Of a stretch of DNA of 52,648 nt, positions 15,295 through 23,873 are shown one piece after another. The notes beneath the pieces were generated by a model. The model was not told the DNA's origin and did not search any database. It saw only the letters and a list, made by a program, of their open reading frames with translations. The stretch comes from Chloroflexota bacterium (GTDB lineage: Bacteria > Chloroflexota > Chloroflexia > JAMDCE01). The DNA is taken from assembly GCA_023489135.1 (NCBI GenBank), contig JAMDCE010000527.1, positions 1-52,648 on the forward strand. Direction: 5' to 3'. The position numbers and the translations under genes are program-made. The stretch's first letter is position 1; every line of letters starts with the position of its first letter.

Positions 15295-17808
15295 TTGGAC
15301 AATAAGTACAATGCGCCTCTCATCGAACAGAAATGGCAAGCCAAATGGGCAGAGGACAAACTCTACGATACCACCGAGCGAACAGACAAGCCCAAGTGGT
15401 ACGCGCTGAACATGTTCCCCTACACCTCGGGGGACATCCATATAGGCCATTGGTACCACTTCGCGCCCGCCGACTCTCACGCCCGCTACAAGCGCATGCG
15501 TGGCTACAACGTGATGGAACCGATTGGTTTCGACGCTTTCGGGCTTCCCGCCGAGAACGCCGCCATTAAGAAAGGGATCCATCCCTACACCTGGACCATG
15601 CGCAACATCGAGAATATGGAGCGGCAGCTGAAATCGATTGGCGCAATGTACGATTGGAGCCGCGAGATCGCCACCTGCCTGCCCGAATACTACAGGTGGA
15701 CGGAATGGTTCTTCCTCCAGTTCTACAGGCACGGCCTTGCCTATCGCGCCAAGGCGCCGGCCAACTGGTGCCCCTCCTGCGCCACAGTGCTGGCCAACGA
15801 GCAGGTGGTAGAGGGCCGATGCGAGCGCTGCGGCGCGTTGGTTATCCGGCGAGACCTGGAGCAGTGGTTTCTGAAGATAACGGCCTATGCCGACGAGCTT
15901 CTCGATCACAGCACCATTCAGTGGCCTGAGCGCGTCGTCGCGATGCAGAACAACTGGATCGGCCGGAGCACCGGCGTGGAGATAATGTTCAAGTCCGAGA
16001 CCGGAGACGAGATACCGGTCTTCACCACCCGCCCGGATACTATCTACGGGGTAACGTTTATGGTGCTCGCTCCCGAGCACCCGCTGGTCGAGAAACTGAC
16101 CACGCCCGAGCATCGCGAGGCAGTGGCACAATACGTCGATCAGGCCCGACACCAGACCGAAATCGAGAGGTTGGCGACCGACAAAGACAAGACGGGCGTC
16201 TTCATAGGGTCGTACGCCGTCAATCCTCTCAACGGCGAGCGAGTTCCGATCTGGATAGCCGACTACGTCCTGGTTACCTACGGCACCGGCGCGGTGATGG
16301 GCGTGCCCGGCCACGACCAGCGGGATTTCGAGTTCGCCAGGAAGTTCGGCCTGCCCATCAGGGTAGTCATCGCCCCGCCGGGATGGCAGGGGGAAGAGCT
16401 CCCGGAAGCCTACGTGGACGTGGGCGCTATGGTGAACTCGGGTTCATTCGACGGCTTACCTTCCGACACTGGCAAAGAGAAAATATCGGACTTTATCGAG
16501 GAAAGAGTTTACGGTCGACGAAAGGTGAACTACAGGCTCCGCGACTGGTTGATCTCACGGCAGCGGTATTGGGGAGCGCCGATTCCCATCATCTACTGCG
16601 ACCGGTGCGGGATCGTGCCGGTCCCAGAGGAGGACCTCCCTGTGCTGCTGCCGGAGGACGCCGAGTTCAGGCCCACCGGCGAGTCCCCGCTGAAGTACAA
16701 CGAAGGATTCGTGAATACCACTTGCCCCCAATGTGGAGGGCCGGCCAAACGCGAGACCGACACTATGGATACGTTCATATGTTCGTCGTGGTACTTCCTC
16801 CGTTATGCCAGTCCCAGGTATAACGAAGGGCCTTTCGACCCGGCCAAAGTGAAATACTGGCTTCCCGTGGATCAGTACATTGGCGGTGTAGAGCACGCCG
16901 TGATGCACCTGCTGTATGCACGGTTCTTCACCAAAGCCTTGCGCGACATGGGCTTGATCGAATTTGGCGAGCCGTTCACGCGCCTCTTCAACCAGGGTCT
17001 CATAATCGTAGAGAGCAAAAAGATGTCCAAGTCCAAGGGCAACGTCATCGCGCCCGACCCGTTGGTCAAAACGATAGGGGCTGATGCCGTCAGGGCCTAC
17101 CTGATGTTCCTGGGGCCCTGGGATCAGGGAGGCGAATGGAGCGACTCGGGCATCGGGGGCGTGACCAGGTTCCTTAACCGGGTCTGGGCCCTGGCAAACA
17201 GCGAGGTGGAACGGCGCAAAGCGGTGGGCAAAGGGAAGAAGGCGGCCGACCAGAGCGGCGGCGAGCAGCCCCTCTCAACCGTGGTTGTCGACGTGGCAAA
17301 TCCGACAGTGAAAGATGCCGAGCGTGAGCTGCTGCGCAGGGTGCACAAGACCATCCGGGACGTGACCGACGACATGGAGAAGTTTCGCTACAACACCATG
17401 CTGGCCAAGCTCATGGAGCTGACCAACTATCTAACCGAAGCCGAAAAAACGGCGGTTGTTCACACCAGGTCGTGGCGGGAAGCTATCACCACCCTGCTCC
17501 TGATGCTAGCGCCTACCGCGCCGCATCTTGCCGAAGAGCTCTGGTCCCGGCTGGAAATGCCTTACAGCGTCCACAACCAATCCTGGCCCACATGGGAAGC
17601 CGCGCACGCGGCCGACGAGACGTTCACCCTGGTGATCCAGGTAAACGGAAAGGTTCGCGATAAAATGGCGGTCCCGGTGTCGATGTCCGAGGGAGAGATC
17701 ACGCAGCTGGCCGCCACCCGCGAGCGAATACGCCAGTACGTCAGGGACGGTGAGATCTCGAACGTGATCTACGTGCCGGGGAGACTGGTGAACATTGTAA
17801 TGGGGTAG
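15295..17808 (+). CDS. leuS: Leucyl-tRNA synthetase
   Basis: 837-residue class I synthetase charging tRNA-Leu in the cytoplasm. HIGH is present in SGDIHIGHW and the second signature in KKMSKSKGN. A zinc-ribbon-like CPSC/CERC pair follows the HIGH region, the CP1 editing domain is present (VFTTRPDTIYGVTFMVLAPE, GTGAVMGVPGHDQRDFEF), and the C-terminal anticodon-binding region ends in VQVNGKVRD-type sequence (IQVNGKVRDKMAVPV). The TTG start at 15295 follows AAGGAG by 10 bases; a nearby GTG runs into a stop. Control is by the T-box leader, and a terminator follows at 17812. Confidence 0.98.
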   Translation: MDNKYNAPLIEQKWQAKWAEDKLYDTTERTDKPKWYALNMFPYTSGDIHIGHWYHFAPADSHARYKRMRGYNVMEPIGFDAFGLPAENAAIKKGIHPYTWTMRNIENMERQLKSIGAMYDWSREIATCLPEYYRWTEWFFLQFYRHGLAYRAKAPANWCPSCATVLANEQVVEGRCERCGALVIRRDLEQWFLKITAYADELLDHSTIQWPERVVAMQNNWIGRSTGVEIMFKSETGDEIPVFTTRPDTIYGVTFMVLAPEHPLVEKLTTPEHREAVAQYVDQARHQTEIERLATDKDKTGVFIGSYAVNPLNGERVPIWIADYVLVTYGTGAVMGVPGHDQRDFEFARKFGLPIRVVIAPPGWQGEELPEAYVDVGAMVNSGSFDGLPSDTGKEKISDFIEERVYGRRKVNYRLRDWLISRQRYWGAPIPIIYCDRCGIVPVPEEDLPVLLPEDAEFRPTGESPLKYNEGFVNTTCPQCGGPAKRETDTMDTFICSSWYFLRYASPRYNEGPFDPAKVKYWLPVDQYIGGVEHAVMHLLYARFFTKALRDMGLIEFGEPFTRLFNQGLIIVESKKMSKSKGNVIAPDPLVKTIGADAVRAYLMFLGPWDQGGEWSDSGIGGVTRFLNRVWALANSEVERRKAVGKGKKAADQSGGEQPLSTVVVDVANPTVKDAERELLRRVHKTIRDVTDDMEKFRYNTMLAKLMELTNYLTEAEKTAVVHTRSWREAITTLLLMLAPTAPHLAEELWSRLEMPYSVHNQSWPTWEAAHAADETFTLVIQVNGKVRDKMAVPVSMSEGEITQLAATRERIRQYVRDGEISNVIYVPGRLVNIVMG

Positions 17809-17811
17809 GCT

Positions 17812-17843
17812 GAGGGGCGTTCAATCGAACGCCCCTCGGTTTT
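17812..17843 (+). terminator. Intrinsic terminator after leuS
   Basis: An 11-bp perfect stem (17812-17822 with 17827-17837), loop AATC, then GG and four T residues. It lies between convergent leuS and ccsA. Its core GCGTTCAATCGAACGC resembles the palindrome at 22589-22628, so it may have come from a dispersed repeat. Confidence 0.85.
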
Positions 17844-17845
17844 CA

Positions 17846-18661
17846 TCAGCCGGCGTAGCTGTGCAGCCCACTGAGGAACAGGTTCACGCCGAAGAAGGTG
17901 AACAGCGTGGCGAAGAAGCCGATTACCAGCAGAACCGCCGCGCGCTGGCCCCTCCAACCTGCCACCGCTCTGGCGTGCAGGTAGGCCAGATAGATCAACC
18001 AGGTGACCAGAGAAGCCGTCTCCTTCGGGTCCCACCCCCAGTAGCGTCCCCAGGCCACGTTGCCCCAGAAGGCGCCCAGGATGATAACCAGCGCAAAGAG
18101 CGGCACGCCAATGATCACCGACTTGTAGCTTATGTCATCCAGGGCATCGGCGCTCGGCATCCAGGACACCGGCGATGAGCCAGACTGGACAAGATACATA
18201 ATTGCGGCCCCAAAGCCCACCGCGAACATGCCGTAGGCGAATATGGCCACCGACACGTGCACCGTCAAGAGCAGATTGTTCTGCAGGGCAGGCACCAGTG
18301 GCTCTATGTCGGACGGCAAGGTAACCCCGTACAACAAGAGCAGCACCGCGATCGGGATGACGAAGGTGCCGAGGGACCGAGACTTCAATTGGCGCTCCAG
18401 GACGAGGTAGCAGAGCCCGATTCCCCAGGTGAAGCTTACCGTGTACTCGTACATATTGGCGAAAGGCCCATGGCCGGAAGCGATGGTCCGGAAAACCAAG
18501 GCTATAGTCAGAAAGACCACTGCCAGCCAGGATACGATAGTACCGGACTTACCTATGTCCTCGTTCTTTCCGAAGGTATACCAGAGGTACAAGACCACGG
18601 CCACAGCCAAGACTACCAGTGAGCTCTTAACGAACAGGAGCGAAATCCCACCTAAAGGCAC
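17846..18661 (-). CDS. ccsA: Cytochrome c assembly protein CcsA/ResC (heme handling)
   Basis: 271-residue polytopic membrane protein of system II cytochrome c maturation. The tryptophan-rich WWD-type heme segment appears as WGRYWGWDPKETASLVTWLI, and candidate heme-ligand histidines occur in GHGPFANMYEY, LLTVHVSVAIFAYG and near the C-terminus. With ResB it moves heme across the membrane and attaches it to CxxCH apoproteins. GTG at 18661 has GAGGTGG seven bases upstream; only two bases separate it from the resB stop, so the pair is one operon. Confidence 0.93.
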   Translation of the reverse strand: MPLGGISLLFVKSSLVVLAVAVVLYLWYTFGKNEDIGKSGTIVSWLAVVFLTIALVFRTIASGHGPFANMYEYTVSFTWGIGLCYLVLERQLKSRSLGTFVIPIAVLLLLYGVTLPSDIEPLVPALQNNLLLTVHVSVAIFAYGMFAVGFGAAIMYLVQSGSSPVSWMPSADALDDISYKSVIIGVPLFALVIILGAFWGNVAWGRYWGWDPKETASLVTWLIYLAYLHARAVAGWRGQRAAVLLVIGFFATLFTFFGVNLFLSGLHSYAG

Positions 18662-18663
18662 TT

Positions 18664-20079
18664 CTAGCCACCTCTCTTTCGATTTGCCTCAACAACCTGC
18701 GGCTCCTGAGCGCGAACTTCCTCAACCAGTCGGTTGAGCTCTTCCTGCAGGTTCACCATCCGATCGGCAGTTCCTGACAGAACGGCCTCCCGGGAATTCA
18801 CTCGTGCCCAGATGCGCCGCCGTGGGAAGTAGAGCGTGAGACACACCCCGAGGACCAGCATCGCGCTCGCCAGCCACACTATCGGCACGCCCGGATCCTT
18901 TACCACTCGCAACCCGGTGAACTGCTTCACCCCCTTAAATGACACATCGTAGCCGCCCACATTTTGACTTTGGCCCGGACTTATCGCCCCTCTGGCAATG
19001 GGAGAATCTCCGCGATAGAGTTGAACGCCCAGCTGGTTCGACCCACCCCCAGACAGACTGGCAACTAGGAAGAGGTCGGTCCCCGGCAGGGGCGTGAAGC
19101 CGACCGAAGAAGTCTCGGACGAATTCGACAGCGCCAGATCATCGGAATACACCACGGAACCGCCGTCGGCCTTCACGTCCAGCGCAGCCACCGGACCGTA
19201 GAAAGACTGGTGGAAGCGCACGCCTTTATATTCGAGTGGCTCATTGACGCGGATGCGTTGCTTGACCACTTCTTTGCCACCGTCAATCACGGTAAGATCA
19301 CTATAATAATCCTTGGGCCGGCCATCCTCATAGTAATCGGCTGCAAACTTGTCGGCGCGCACGGAGAAGCTCTCGCCAAACCCGACCTTGTAGGCCTTCC
19401 CTTCCGGTATTACCACTCCATCGTCGACGAATCCGAACATGCCGCCCATCACGGTACCGACAAGCAGCACCACGATGCTGGTATGCGTTACGAGTGTTCC
19501 CAGCTTAAAAACAGAGTAGCGGTCGGCGAAGAGGTACTTGTTATCACCCTCTTCTTCGACAGAGACCTTGTAATGCCTCTTCGACAACACCTGGACCAGT
19601 GACTCCATCGTGCCGCCGCTGCTCTTGCCACCCGCGCTTTTCGGCTTGAAGCTCGCCCGATACTTGGCGTTCTTGAACATAGCTTCGTCCATCTTTATCT
19701 TCGGGGTACGGATCGACTGCAAAAGCGATGGTAGACGATTGACGGTGCAGATGACGGTGTTGAACACCAGTCCCACCAGGAGTATCTTGAACCAGAAGAC
19801 GCTGTAGACGTTGAACAGACCCACGGCGCTGAACAAGTCCGTCAACGGCCCGTACTTCGGTCGGATGGTGTCTACCCAGCGGGCGTACGAGACCGCATCG
19901 GCCATCGCCCTTTCAGGCGCCTGGGGAGCCAAGGAGCCGAGGAAAGAGGTGAAAGCGATAACCAGGATCAGAATCAAGGCAAGTCTGGTGCTGCTAAAGA
20001 ACCGCCAGAGCGCATCAAAGGGATCAGTCTGACTGCTAGTGGTAGTCGAAGCCTTGGCAGATTCGCTCAATTGTGTCAC
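18664..20079 (-). CDS. resB: Cytochrome c biogenesis protein ResB
   Basis: 471 residues. Typical ResB layout: three N-terminal transmembrane helices (WRFFSSTRLALILILVIAFT, a second around VYSVFWFKILLVGLVFNTVI, and LGTLVTHTSIVVLLVGTVMG), a large extracytoplasmic domain containing VRFHQSFYG, and a last helix (PIVWLASAMLVLGVCLTLYF). It works with CcsA to present apocytochrome and heme for ligation. GTG at 20079 is nearly on top of the GGGAG site; TTG at 20070, 10 bases away, may be the true start. The long leader contains the inverted repeat at 20122-20334. Confidence 0.92.
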   Translation of the reverse strand: MTQLSESAKASTTTSSQTDPFDALWRFFSSTRLALILILVIAFTSFLGSLAPQAPERAMADAVSYARWVDTIRPKYGPLTDLFSAVGLFNVYSVFWFKILLVGLVFNTVICTVNRLPSLLQSIRTPKIKMDEAMFKNAKYRASFKPKSAGGKSSGGTMESLVQVLSKRHYKVSVEEEGDNKYLFADRYSVFKLGTLVTHTSIVVLLVGTVMGGMFGFVDDGVVIPEGKAYKVGFGESFSVRADKFAADYYEDGRPKDYYSDLTVIDGGKEVVKQRIRVNEPLEYKGVRFHQSFYGPVAALDVKADGGSVVYSDDLALSNSSETSSVGFTPLPGTDLFLVASLSGGGSNQLGVQLYRGDSPIARGAISPGQSQNVGGYDVSFKGVKQFTGLRVVKDPGVPIVWLASAMLVLGVCLTLYFPRRRIWARVNSREAVLSGTADRMVNLQEELNRLVEEVRAQEPQVVEANRKRGG

Positions 20080-20121
20080 TCTCCCTCGCTAGCGTTGACC
20101 AGGATTTGCGTCGTCACCCAC

Positions 20122-20334
20122 AGAGGTCGGTGTGGATCTCTAGTGAAACGGCATTTGAACCGATGGATGGCTCACCCCTGCCGAGCATCTGATTCGGCAT
20201 ACCCAACCGCAACCCGCTGCAGCACGTGGCCAGGAACGATACGAGGGACAATCACCCCAACCCCGCTCCCAAAGGGGAATCTCGAAGGTTGCCCCCAGCC
20301 TGGCGGCACGTCAGAGAGATCCACACCGACCTCT
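20122..20334 (-). other. Resb leader region bounded by a 20-bp perfect inverted repeat
   Basis: Bases 20122-20141 and 20315-20334 are perfect inverted repeats (AGAGGTCGGTGTGGATCTCT). The right arm begins just after the predicted start of transcription from the promoter at 20342-20370, so both arms are in the resB leader RNA. Inside, ACGTG+GCCAGG (20224-20234) can pair with CCTGGCGGCACGT (20299-20311), and TGCCGA/TCGGCA plus CGG/CCG hairpins add branches. This looks like a multibranched leader RNA of about 210 bases. It matches no riboswitch class I know; a MITE-like element is the alternative, but no target duplication flanks it. Confidence 0.5.
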
Positions 20335-20341
20335 CGGCGAT

Positions 20342-20370
20342 AAGATATAGTATTGAGAAATAATTGTCAA
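20342..20370 (-). promoter_or_regulatory. Sigma-70-type promoter for resB-ccsA
   Basis: Minus strand: perfect TTGACA (20365-20370), 17-base spacer, TATCTT (20342-20347). It lies just downstream of hemA and gives a leader of about 255 bases before resB. Confidence 0.8.
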
Positions 20371-20392
20371 ATAAGGAGATAAGCAAGCTACT

Positions 20393-21658
20393 CTAGGCCT
20401 TGTCGACCAGGTCGAAAAGCTCCCTAACGGCGTGGGCATAATCGCGGCAATCACGTTCGTCGCCGCTATTCTTGAGGCGGGTAATTGGAGTGTGGAGAAT
20501 CTTGTTGACGATGGCAACGGTAAGGGCGTTGATCTTCTCGCGGTCACGGTCCGATAGCTCGCCAAGTTTGGGAAGTGCCTTGGCCATCTCGGCCTGGCGT
20601 ATGTATTCCAGCTTATTGCATAATGCCGCGATCGTGGGTGTCACGTCCAGCGTGCGCCACCAACTCAGGAACTTCGTCACTTCGGCCTCGACGATGGCCT
20701 CGACCTTCTTGGCCTCCTTTTCGCGCTCTCGCAAATTGGCCTCCCGCACCGCCTGAAGATCGTCGATGTTGTAGAGATAGGCGTTTTCTAGCCTGTCAAC
20801 CTGCGGGTCAATATCGCGGGGAACGGCGATGTCGATCAGAAACATGGGCCGATTACGCCGCTGCTGCAGCGCGTGCTTCACATCGTCCGTAGTGATAATG
20901 TACTGGGAAGCGCCGGTCGAGCTGATGACGATATCTGACAGGGTGAGAGCCTCGTGAAGGCGCTCGAACTCAACCGCCTTCCCCCCAAAGCGGGCGGCCA
21001 GTTCTTGAGCACGGGAGAAGGTACGATTGGTCACCATCAGGGAACCCGCCTCGTTGTCCAACAGCGTTTTAGCCGTTAGCTTGCCCATCTCGCCGGCGCC
21101 CACTATCAAGACCGAGCACCGCTTCAGATCGCCAAAGATCTTCCTGGCCAATTCCACCGCGGCATAGCTAACTGAAGCGGCGTTCCTGCTGATGTCGGTT
21201 TCGGTCCTGGCCTTCTTGCCTACCGCTATTGCCTGTCTGAACAGCGCCGATAGCACCCTTCCGGTACATTTGTTCGACTCAGAGAACTCGAAGGCATCCC
21301 TCACCTGTCCCAGTATCTGCGGCTCTCCCAGGACCATCGAATCCATGCCCGAGGCAACGCCGAAGAGGTGCTTCACGGCATCTTCGTTAGAGTACACGTA
21401 GAGGAAGGAGTCAAATTCCGCCAGAGGAATGTCGTGGTAGACGGACAGAAAGCGCTTGATATCCTGATCGCCGCACGAGGTGATGCCGGCAACGCCGTAA
21501 ATCTCCGTGCGATTGCAGGTGGACAGGATCACGCCCTCGCCAAGATATTCTGAGAGCGCACCCAACGCCCCGACCAGCTCATTTTGACCAAAAGCCAACC
21601 GCTCTCGGACCTCGACGGGAGCTGCTTTGTGGTTAAGCCCAACCACCAGGATCTGCAC
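20393..21658 (-). CDS. hemA: Glutamyl-tRNA reductase
   Basis: 421 residues; NADPH-dependent reduction of glutamyl-tRNA to glutamate-1-semialdehyde, the first step of C5 tetrapyrrole synthesis. The catalytic cysteine (Cys48) lies in LSTCNRTEIYGV; also visible are the substrate and NADPH sites LGEPQILGQVRDAFEFS, VLIVGAGEMGKLTAKTL and FLIDIAVPRDIDP, and a C-terminal dimerisation helix. GTG at 21658 lies five bases past the upstream gene's stop, with only a distant G-rich ribosome site. It forms an operon with the siroheme gene. Confidence 0.96.
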   Translation of the reverse strand: MQILVVGLNHKAAPVEVRERLAFGQNELVGALGALSEYLGEGVILSTCNRTEIYGVAGITSCGDQDIKRFLSVYHDIPLAEFDSFLYVYSNEDAVKHLFGVASGMDSMVLGEPQILGQVRDAFEFSESNKCTGRVLSALFRQAIAVGKKARTETDISRNAASVSYAAVELARKIFGDLKRCSVLIVGAGEMGKLTAKTLLDNEAGSLMVTNRTFSRAQELAARFGGKAVEFERLHEALTLSDIVISSTGASQYIITTDDVKHALQQRRNRPMFLIDIAVPRDIDPQVDRLENAYLYNIDDLQAVREANLREREKEAKKVEAIVEAEVTKFLSWWRTLDVTPTIAALCNKLEYIRQAEMAKALPKLGELSDRDREKINALTVAIVNKILHTPITRLKNSGDERDCRDYAHAVRELFDLVDKA

Positions 21659-21663
21659 TGTTT

Positions 21664-22338
21664 CTAGAGCCCCCCCTTAGTTTGAGCCGCCTCTCGCCGG
21701 GGCTTTTTGCCCTTGAGTGCCACCATTGCGAGTATCTGCTCTCTTGCCTGACTTACCATGCCACGTTTTACCAAGTCGATGATATCCGAACTCAGCAAAT
21801 CCTGCCAGAGAGCCGCGTCGATGCGCACACCCTTGTGCTTGGCATCATCCCGCACGCATGCCACCAGGTCCAGCAATCGGGCATACTCGGGAATCAGGGA
21901 AGACTCTATGTGCGTGCGTAGTTTCTTGGCCAGTGCCGGGCAGCGACCGGCAGTGGATACGGTCACCGACAAGTCGCCGCGACGAATCACGGACGGAACG
22001 AGCAGATTGCCTTTCTCCGGGTAGTCCACGACGCAGGTTAGCGCGGCGCAGCCCTCCGCTTCCGCGGCCACGGCGGCGTTGACTTCCTCGCAGTCAGTTG
22101 CGGCAATCACGAGAAAAGCTCCAGACAGGTCACCTTGACGGTACTCCCGCCATATGGCCTCGACCTTGTCCTCATCCGCCAGCTGCCGAAGCCCAGCACA
22201 AAACACGGGGCTGATCACTGTGACTTCTGCTCGGCAGTCCAAGAGGGATCGCGCTTTGCGCTCGGCTACAGGACCGCCTCCCACAACCACGCACCGTTTG
22301 CTTTCTAGCCGTATGTAAGCAGGGTATAGACCCGACAC
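21664..22338 (-). CDS. Precorrin-2 dehydrogenase / sirohydrochlorin ferrochelatase-type protein
   Basis: 224 residues resembling the N-terminal half of CysG and Met8p. The Rossmann NAD loop RCVVVGGGPVAERKARSLL is followed by ITVISP-type strand (VTVISPVF), FLVIAATDCEEVN, and NLLVPSVIRRGDLSVTVSTA. It oxidises precorrin-2 to sirohydrochlorin and may insert iron to make siroheme. GTG start at 22338. Immediately upstream of hemA under the promoter at 22396-22424, it puts two tetrapyrrole steps in one transcript, next to the cytochrome c maturation pair. Confidence 0.92.
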   Translation of the reverse strand: MSGLYPAYIRLESKRCVVVGGGPVAERKARSLLDCRAEVTVISPVFCAGLRQLADEDKVEAIWREYRQGDLSGAFLVIAATDCEEVNAAVAAEAEGCAALTCVVDYPEKGNLLVPSVIRRGDLSVTVSTAGRCPALAKKLRTHIESSLIPEYARLLDLVACVRDDAKHKGVRIDAALWQDLLSSDIIDLVKRGMVSQAREQILAMVALKGKKPRREAAQTKGGL

Positions 22339-22395
22339 TTTGCTCAGATTCTAGGCCACCTTAAACTAGGCCACCTTTGGCAGATTTACGGTACT

Positions 22396-22424
22396 AAGAT
22401 ACTACGGGCAAACTTCATAGTCAA
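22396..22424 (-). promoter_or_regulatory. Sigma-70-type promoter for siroheme gene and hemA
   Basis: Minus strand: TTGACT (22419-22424), 17-base spacer, TATCTT (22396-22401). Same -10 sequence and spacing as the resB promoter. Confidence 0.75.
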
Positions 22425-22659
22425 GAGGGAAGACGTGGAAGACGTGCTGAGGCTGCGCCGTCTTCACCGCGAAGAAACAGAGGTCGCGGAGGCAAGCGGG
22501 GCAGCCTCCGTGTTCTACGGCGGTTTTCGCGAGTATGCGGCCGCTCGGTCTCCTGGCCCCAATGCATTACGTTTTTCGATATGTATCGGGGCTGGTAGGT
22601 GCGTTCGATTGAACGCCCCTACCAGCCCTGGCTGGCAGCCAGATATCACCACAGACTAT
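22425..22659. other. Gene-free interval with hairpin repeat
   Basis: Between the siroheme gene promoter and the fbp stop no coding region is supported. The stretch contains a GAAGACG...CGTCTTC inverted repeat near 22432 and the long palindrome at 22589-22628. Confidence 0.5.
22589..22628. repeat. Palindromic hairpin downstream of fbp
   Basis: 17 of 18 positions pair (22589-22606 with 22611-22628, loop GATT, one T/C mismatch). It sits past the fbp stop and could terminate that transcript, though no T-tract is present. The inner GCGTTCGATTGAACGC is nearly the same as the core of the leuS terminator. Confidence 0.65.
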
Positions 22660-23760
22660 CTAGTCCGTCAGATCCTCGAACCGGCCCTCGAGCTTCCTCA
22701 TCACTTGAGGCATCGTGGTGTATTCCATCTCGTCGAGAGGGAGCCGGTGTGGCTCGAAGGGACCGTGTCGTCGCAGCGCTTCGCCCAGTTGATTGGCCAG
22801 AGTTCTGGCATCGTCAAAGCTGGGATCGTCGAACATATCCAGAGGGCCAACCAGCTTGCCATCGCTAATCTGGAACCCGGCGCATATCACGCGCGGTGGG
22901 CCGTCGAACCGGCTGGGGTTGCACTGGGAGAAGCTCACCGGCATCAGCGGGCCGTGGTGCGAGCCGCGCATCCATCCTTCCACGATCTGCGGGAAAGCAA
23001 ATGGCTCGAGGACCTCGCCCACCGCCGGGAAGGAGCCCTGGCAGCGCACGATGCACACCGGATCGTCTTTGCCCACGTAGCGGCCGGCCATCAGCGAGAG
23101 CTTTTGAGTGGAAGACGAGGCGGCGATCTCCCCGGTATCTTTGCAGTACACGGACTTGACGCAGTACCGAGAGGGCGCCCCGATGAACACGAGCATATCG
23201 TAGATTTCCTCGGGGGTGTTGAAGTACACCTTCTTGTGATTCATCACGTCGTGAACTTCGAACTTGAACCCATTGTGCATGTTCTCGGCGATGACCAGGC
23301 CGGCGGTGTTGAAGGGATCGCAGAACATCTTGTACAGCGGCATGTTCCAGGCGCCGGCCGAAGTCTTATCCGCCATGTAGATGAGAACGGGCTCGGATTT
23401 CCTCTCTTCGATTTCCATCTCGGCCACGCCGGGGCCCATGCCCTTCACGTTGCCTGAAAAGCTGTCGGATAGCAGGTCCTGCCCGGCGCCGTACAACTTC
23501 AGCGACTTGGCGACGGCGGTGCCCGCCTCGAAGGTATCCCAGGCCAGCTTATGGATCCTATCGCTGTCCTCGCCGAGTTGGTGAGTCATGATAAGCTGCA
23601 GATCGTCACCAACCCTGGTCACGTGGGCATCGATGAGCATCCCCGACTTCTTCGCTCGCTCCATGTACTCCCGGCCAACGTTCATGATGTCAGGGTGCAT
23701 ACTCGAGTGACCCACGTACCCGCCTATGTCCGCCTTGATGACGCTTAGTGTGATCTTCAC
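22660..23760 (-). CDS. fbp: Fructose-1,6-bisphosphate aldolase/phosphatase, archaeal (type V) class
   Basis: 366 residues of the bifunctional enzyme that condenses triose phosphates and dephosphorylates the product to fructose 6-phosphate, making gluconeogenesis unidirectional. The start KITLSVIKADIGGYVGHSSM with metal-binding His18-type residues, MADKTSAGAWNMPLYKMF, VHDVMNHKKVYFNTPEE, and FPAVGEVLEPFAFPQIVEGW are hallmarks, and length equals archaeal enzymes. GTG at 23760 has AGGAGG seven bases upstream. The gene is common in archaea and deep or anaerobic bacterial lineages, fitting an autotrophic or gluconeogenic anaerobe. Confidence 0.95.
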   Translation of the reverse strand: MKITLSVIKADIGGYVGHSSMHPDIMNVGREYMERAKKSGMLIDAHVTRVGDDLQLIMTHQLGEDSDRIHKLAWDTFEAGTAVAKSLKLYGAGQDLLSDSFSGNVKGMGPGVAEMEIEERKSEPVLIYMADKTSAGAWNMPLYKMFCDPFNTAGLVIAENMHNGFKFEVHDVMNHKKVYFNTPEEIYDMLVFIGAPSRYCVKSVYCKDTGEIAASSSTQKLSLMAGRYVGKDDPVCIVRCQGSFPAVGEVLEPFAFPQIVEGWMRGSHHGPLMPVSFSQCNPSRFDGPPRVICAGFQISDGKLVGPLDMFDDPSFDDARTLANQLGEALRRHGPFEPHRLPLDEMEYTTMPQVMRKLEGRFEDLTD

Positions 23761-23873
23761 TAGACAACCTCCTGAGAATTAATATTAGTAGTCGCCGCCG
23801 AGTCGATTTCTATTGTCACGCCCACGCGGCCGTTGCTGAGCCGCAACGTTGGTCGGGCGAATAGCTTTCGTTT

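Noticed and set aside
15169..16314. 381-codon minus-strand frame opposite leuS
   Set aside because: It overlaps the HIGH-motif end of leuS and the tRNA/T-box; its residues are a mirror of a strongly conserved gene.
20122..20334. 6S RNA, SRP RNA or a known riboswitch in the resB leader
   Set aside because: None of the conserved blocks of these families (SRP GNAR loop, cobalamin B12 box, T-box sequence) is present.
20122..20334. MITE with 20-bp terminal repeats
   Set aside because: No target-site duplication flanks it and the right end coincides with a transcription start; kept as an alternative only.
22435..23457. 340-codon plus-strand frame opposite fbp
   Set aside because: Shadow of the archaeal-type aldolase/phosphatase; no ribosome site and no recognisable domain.
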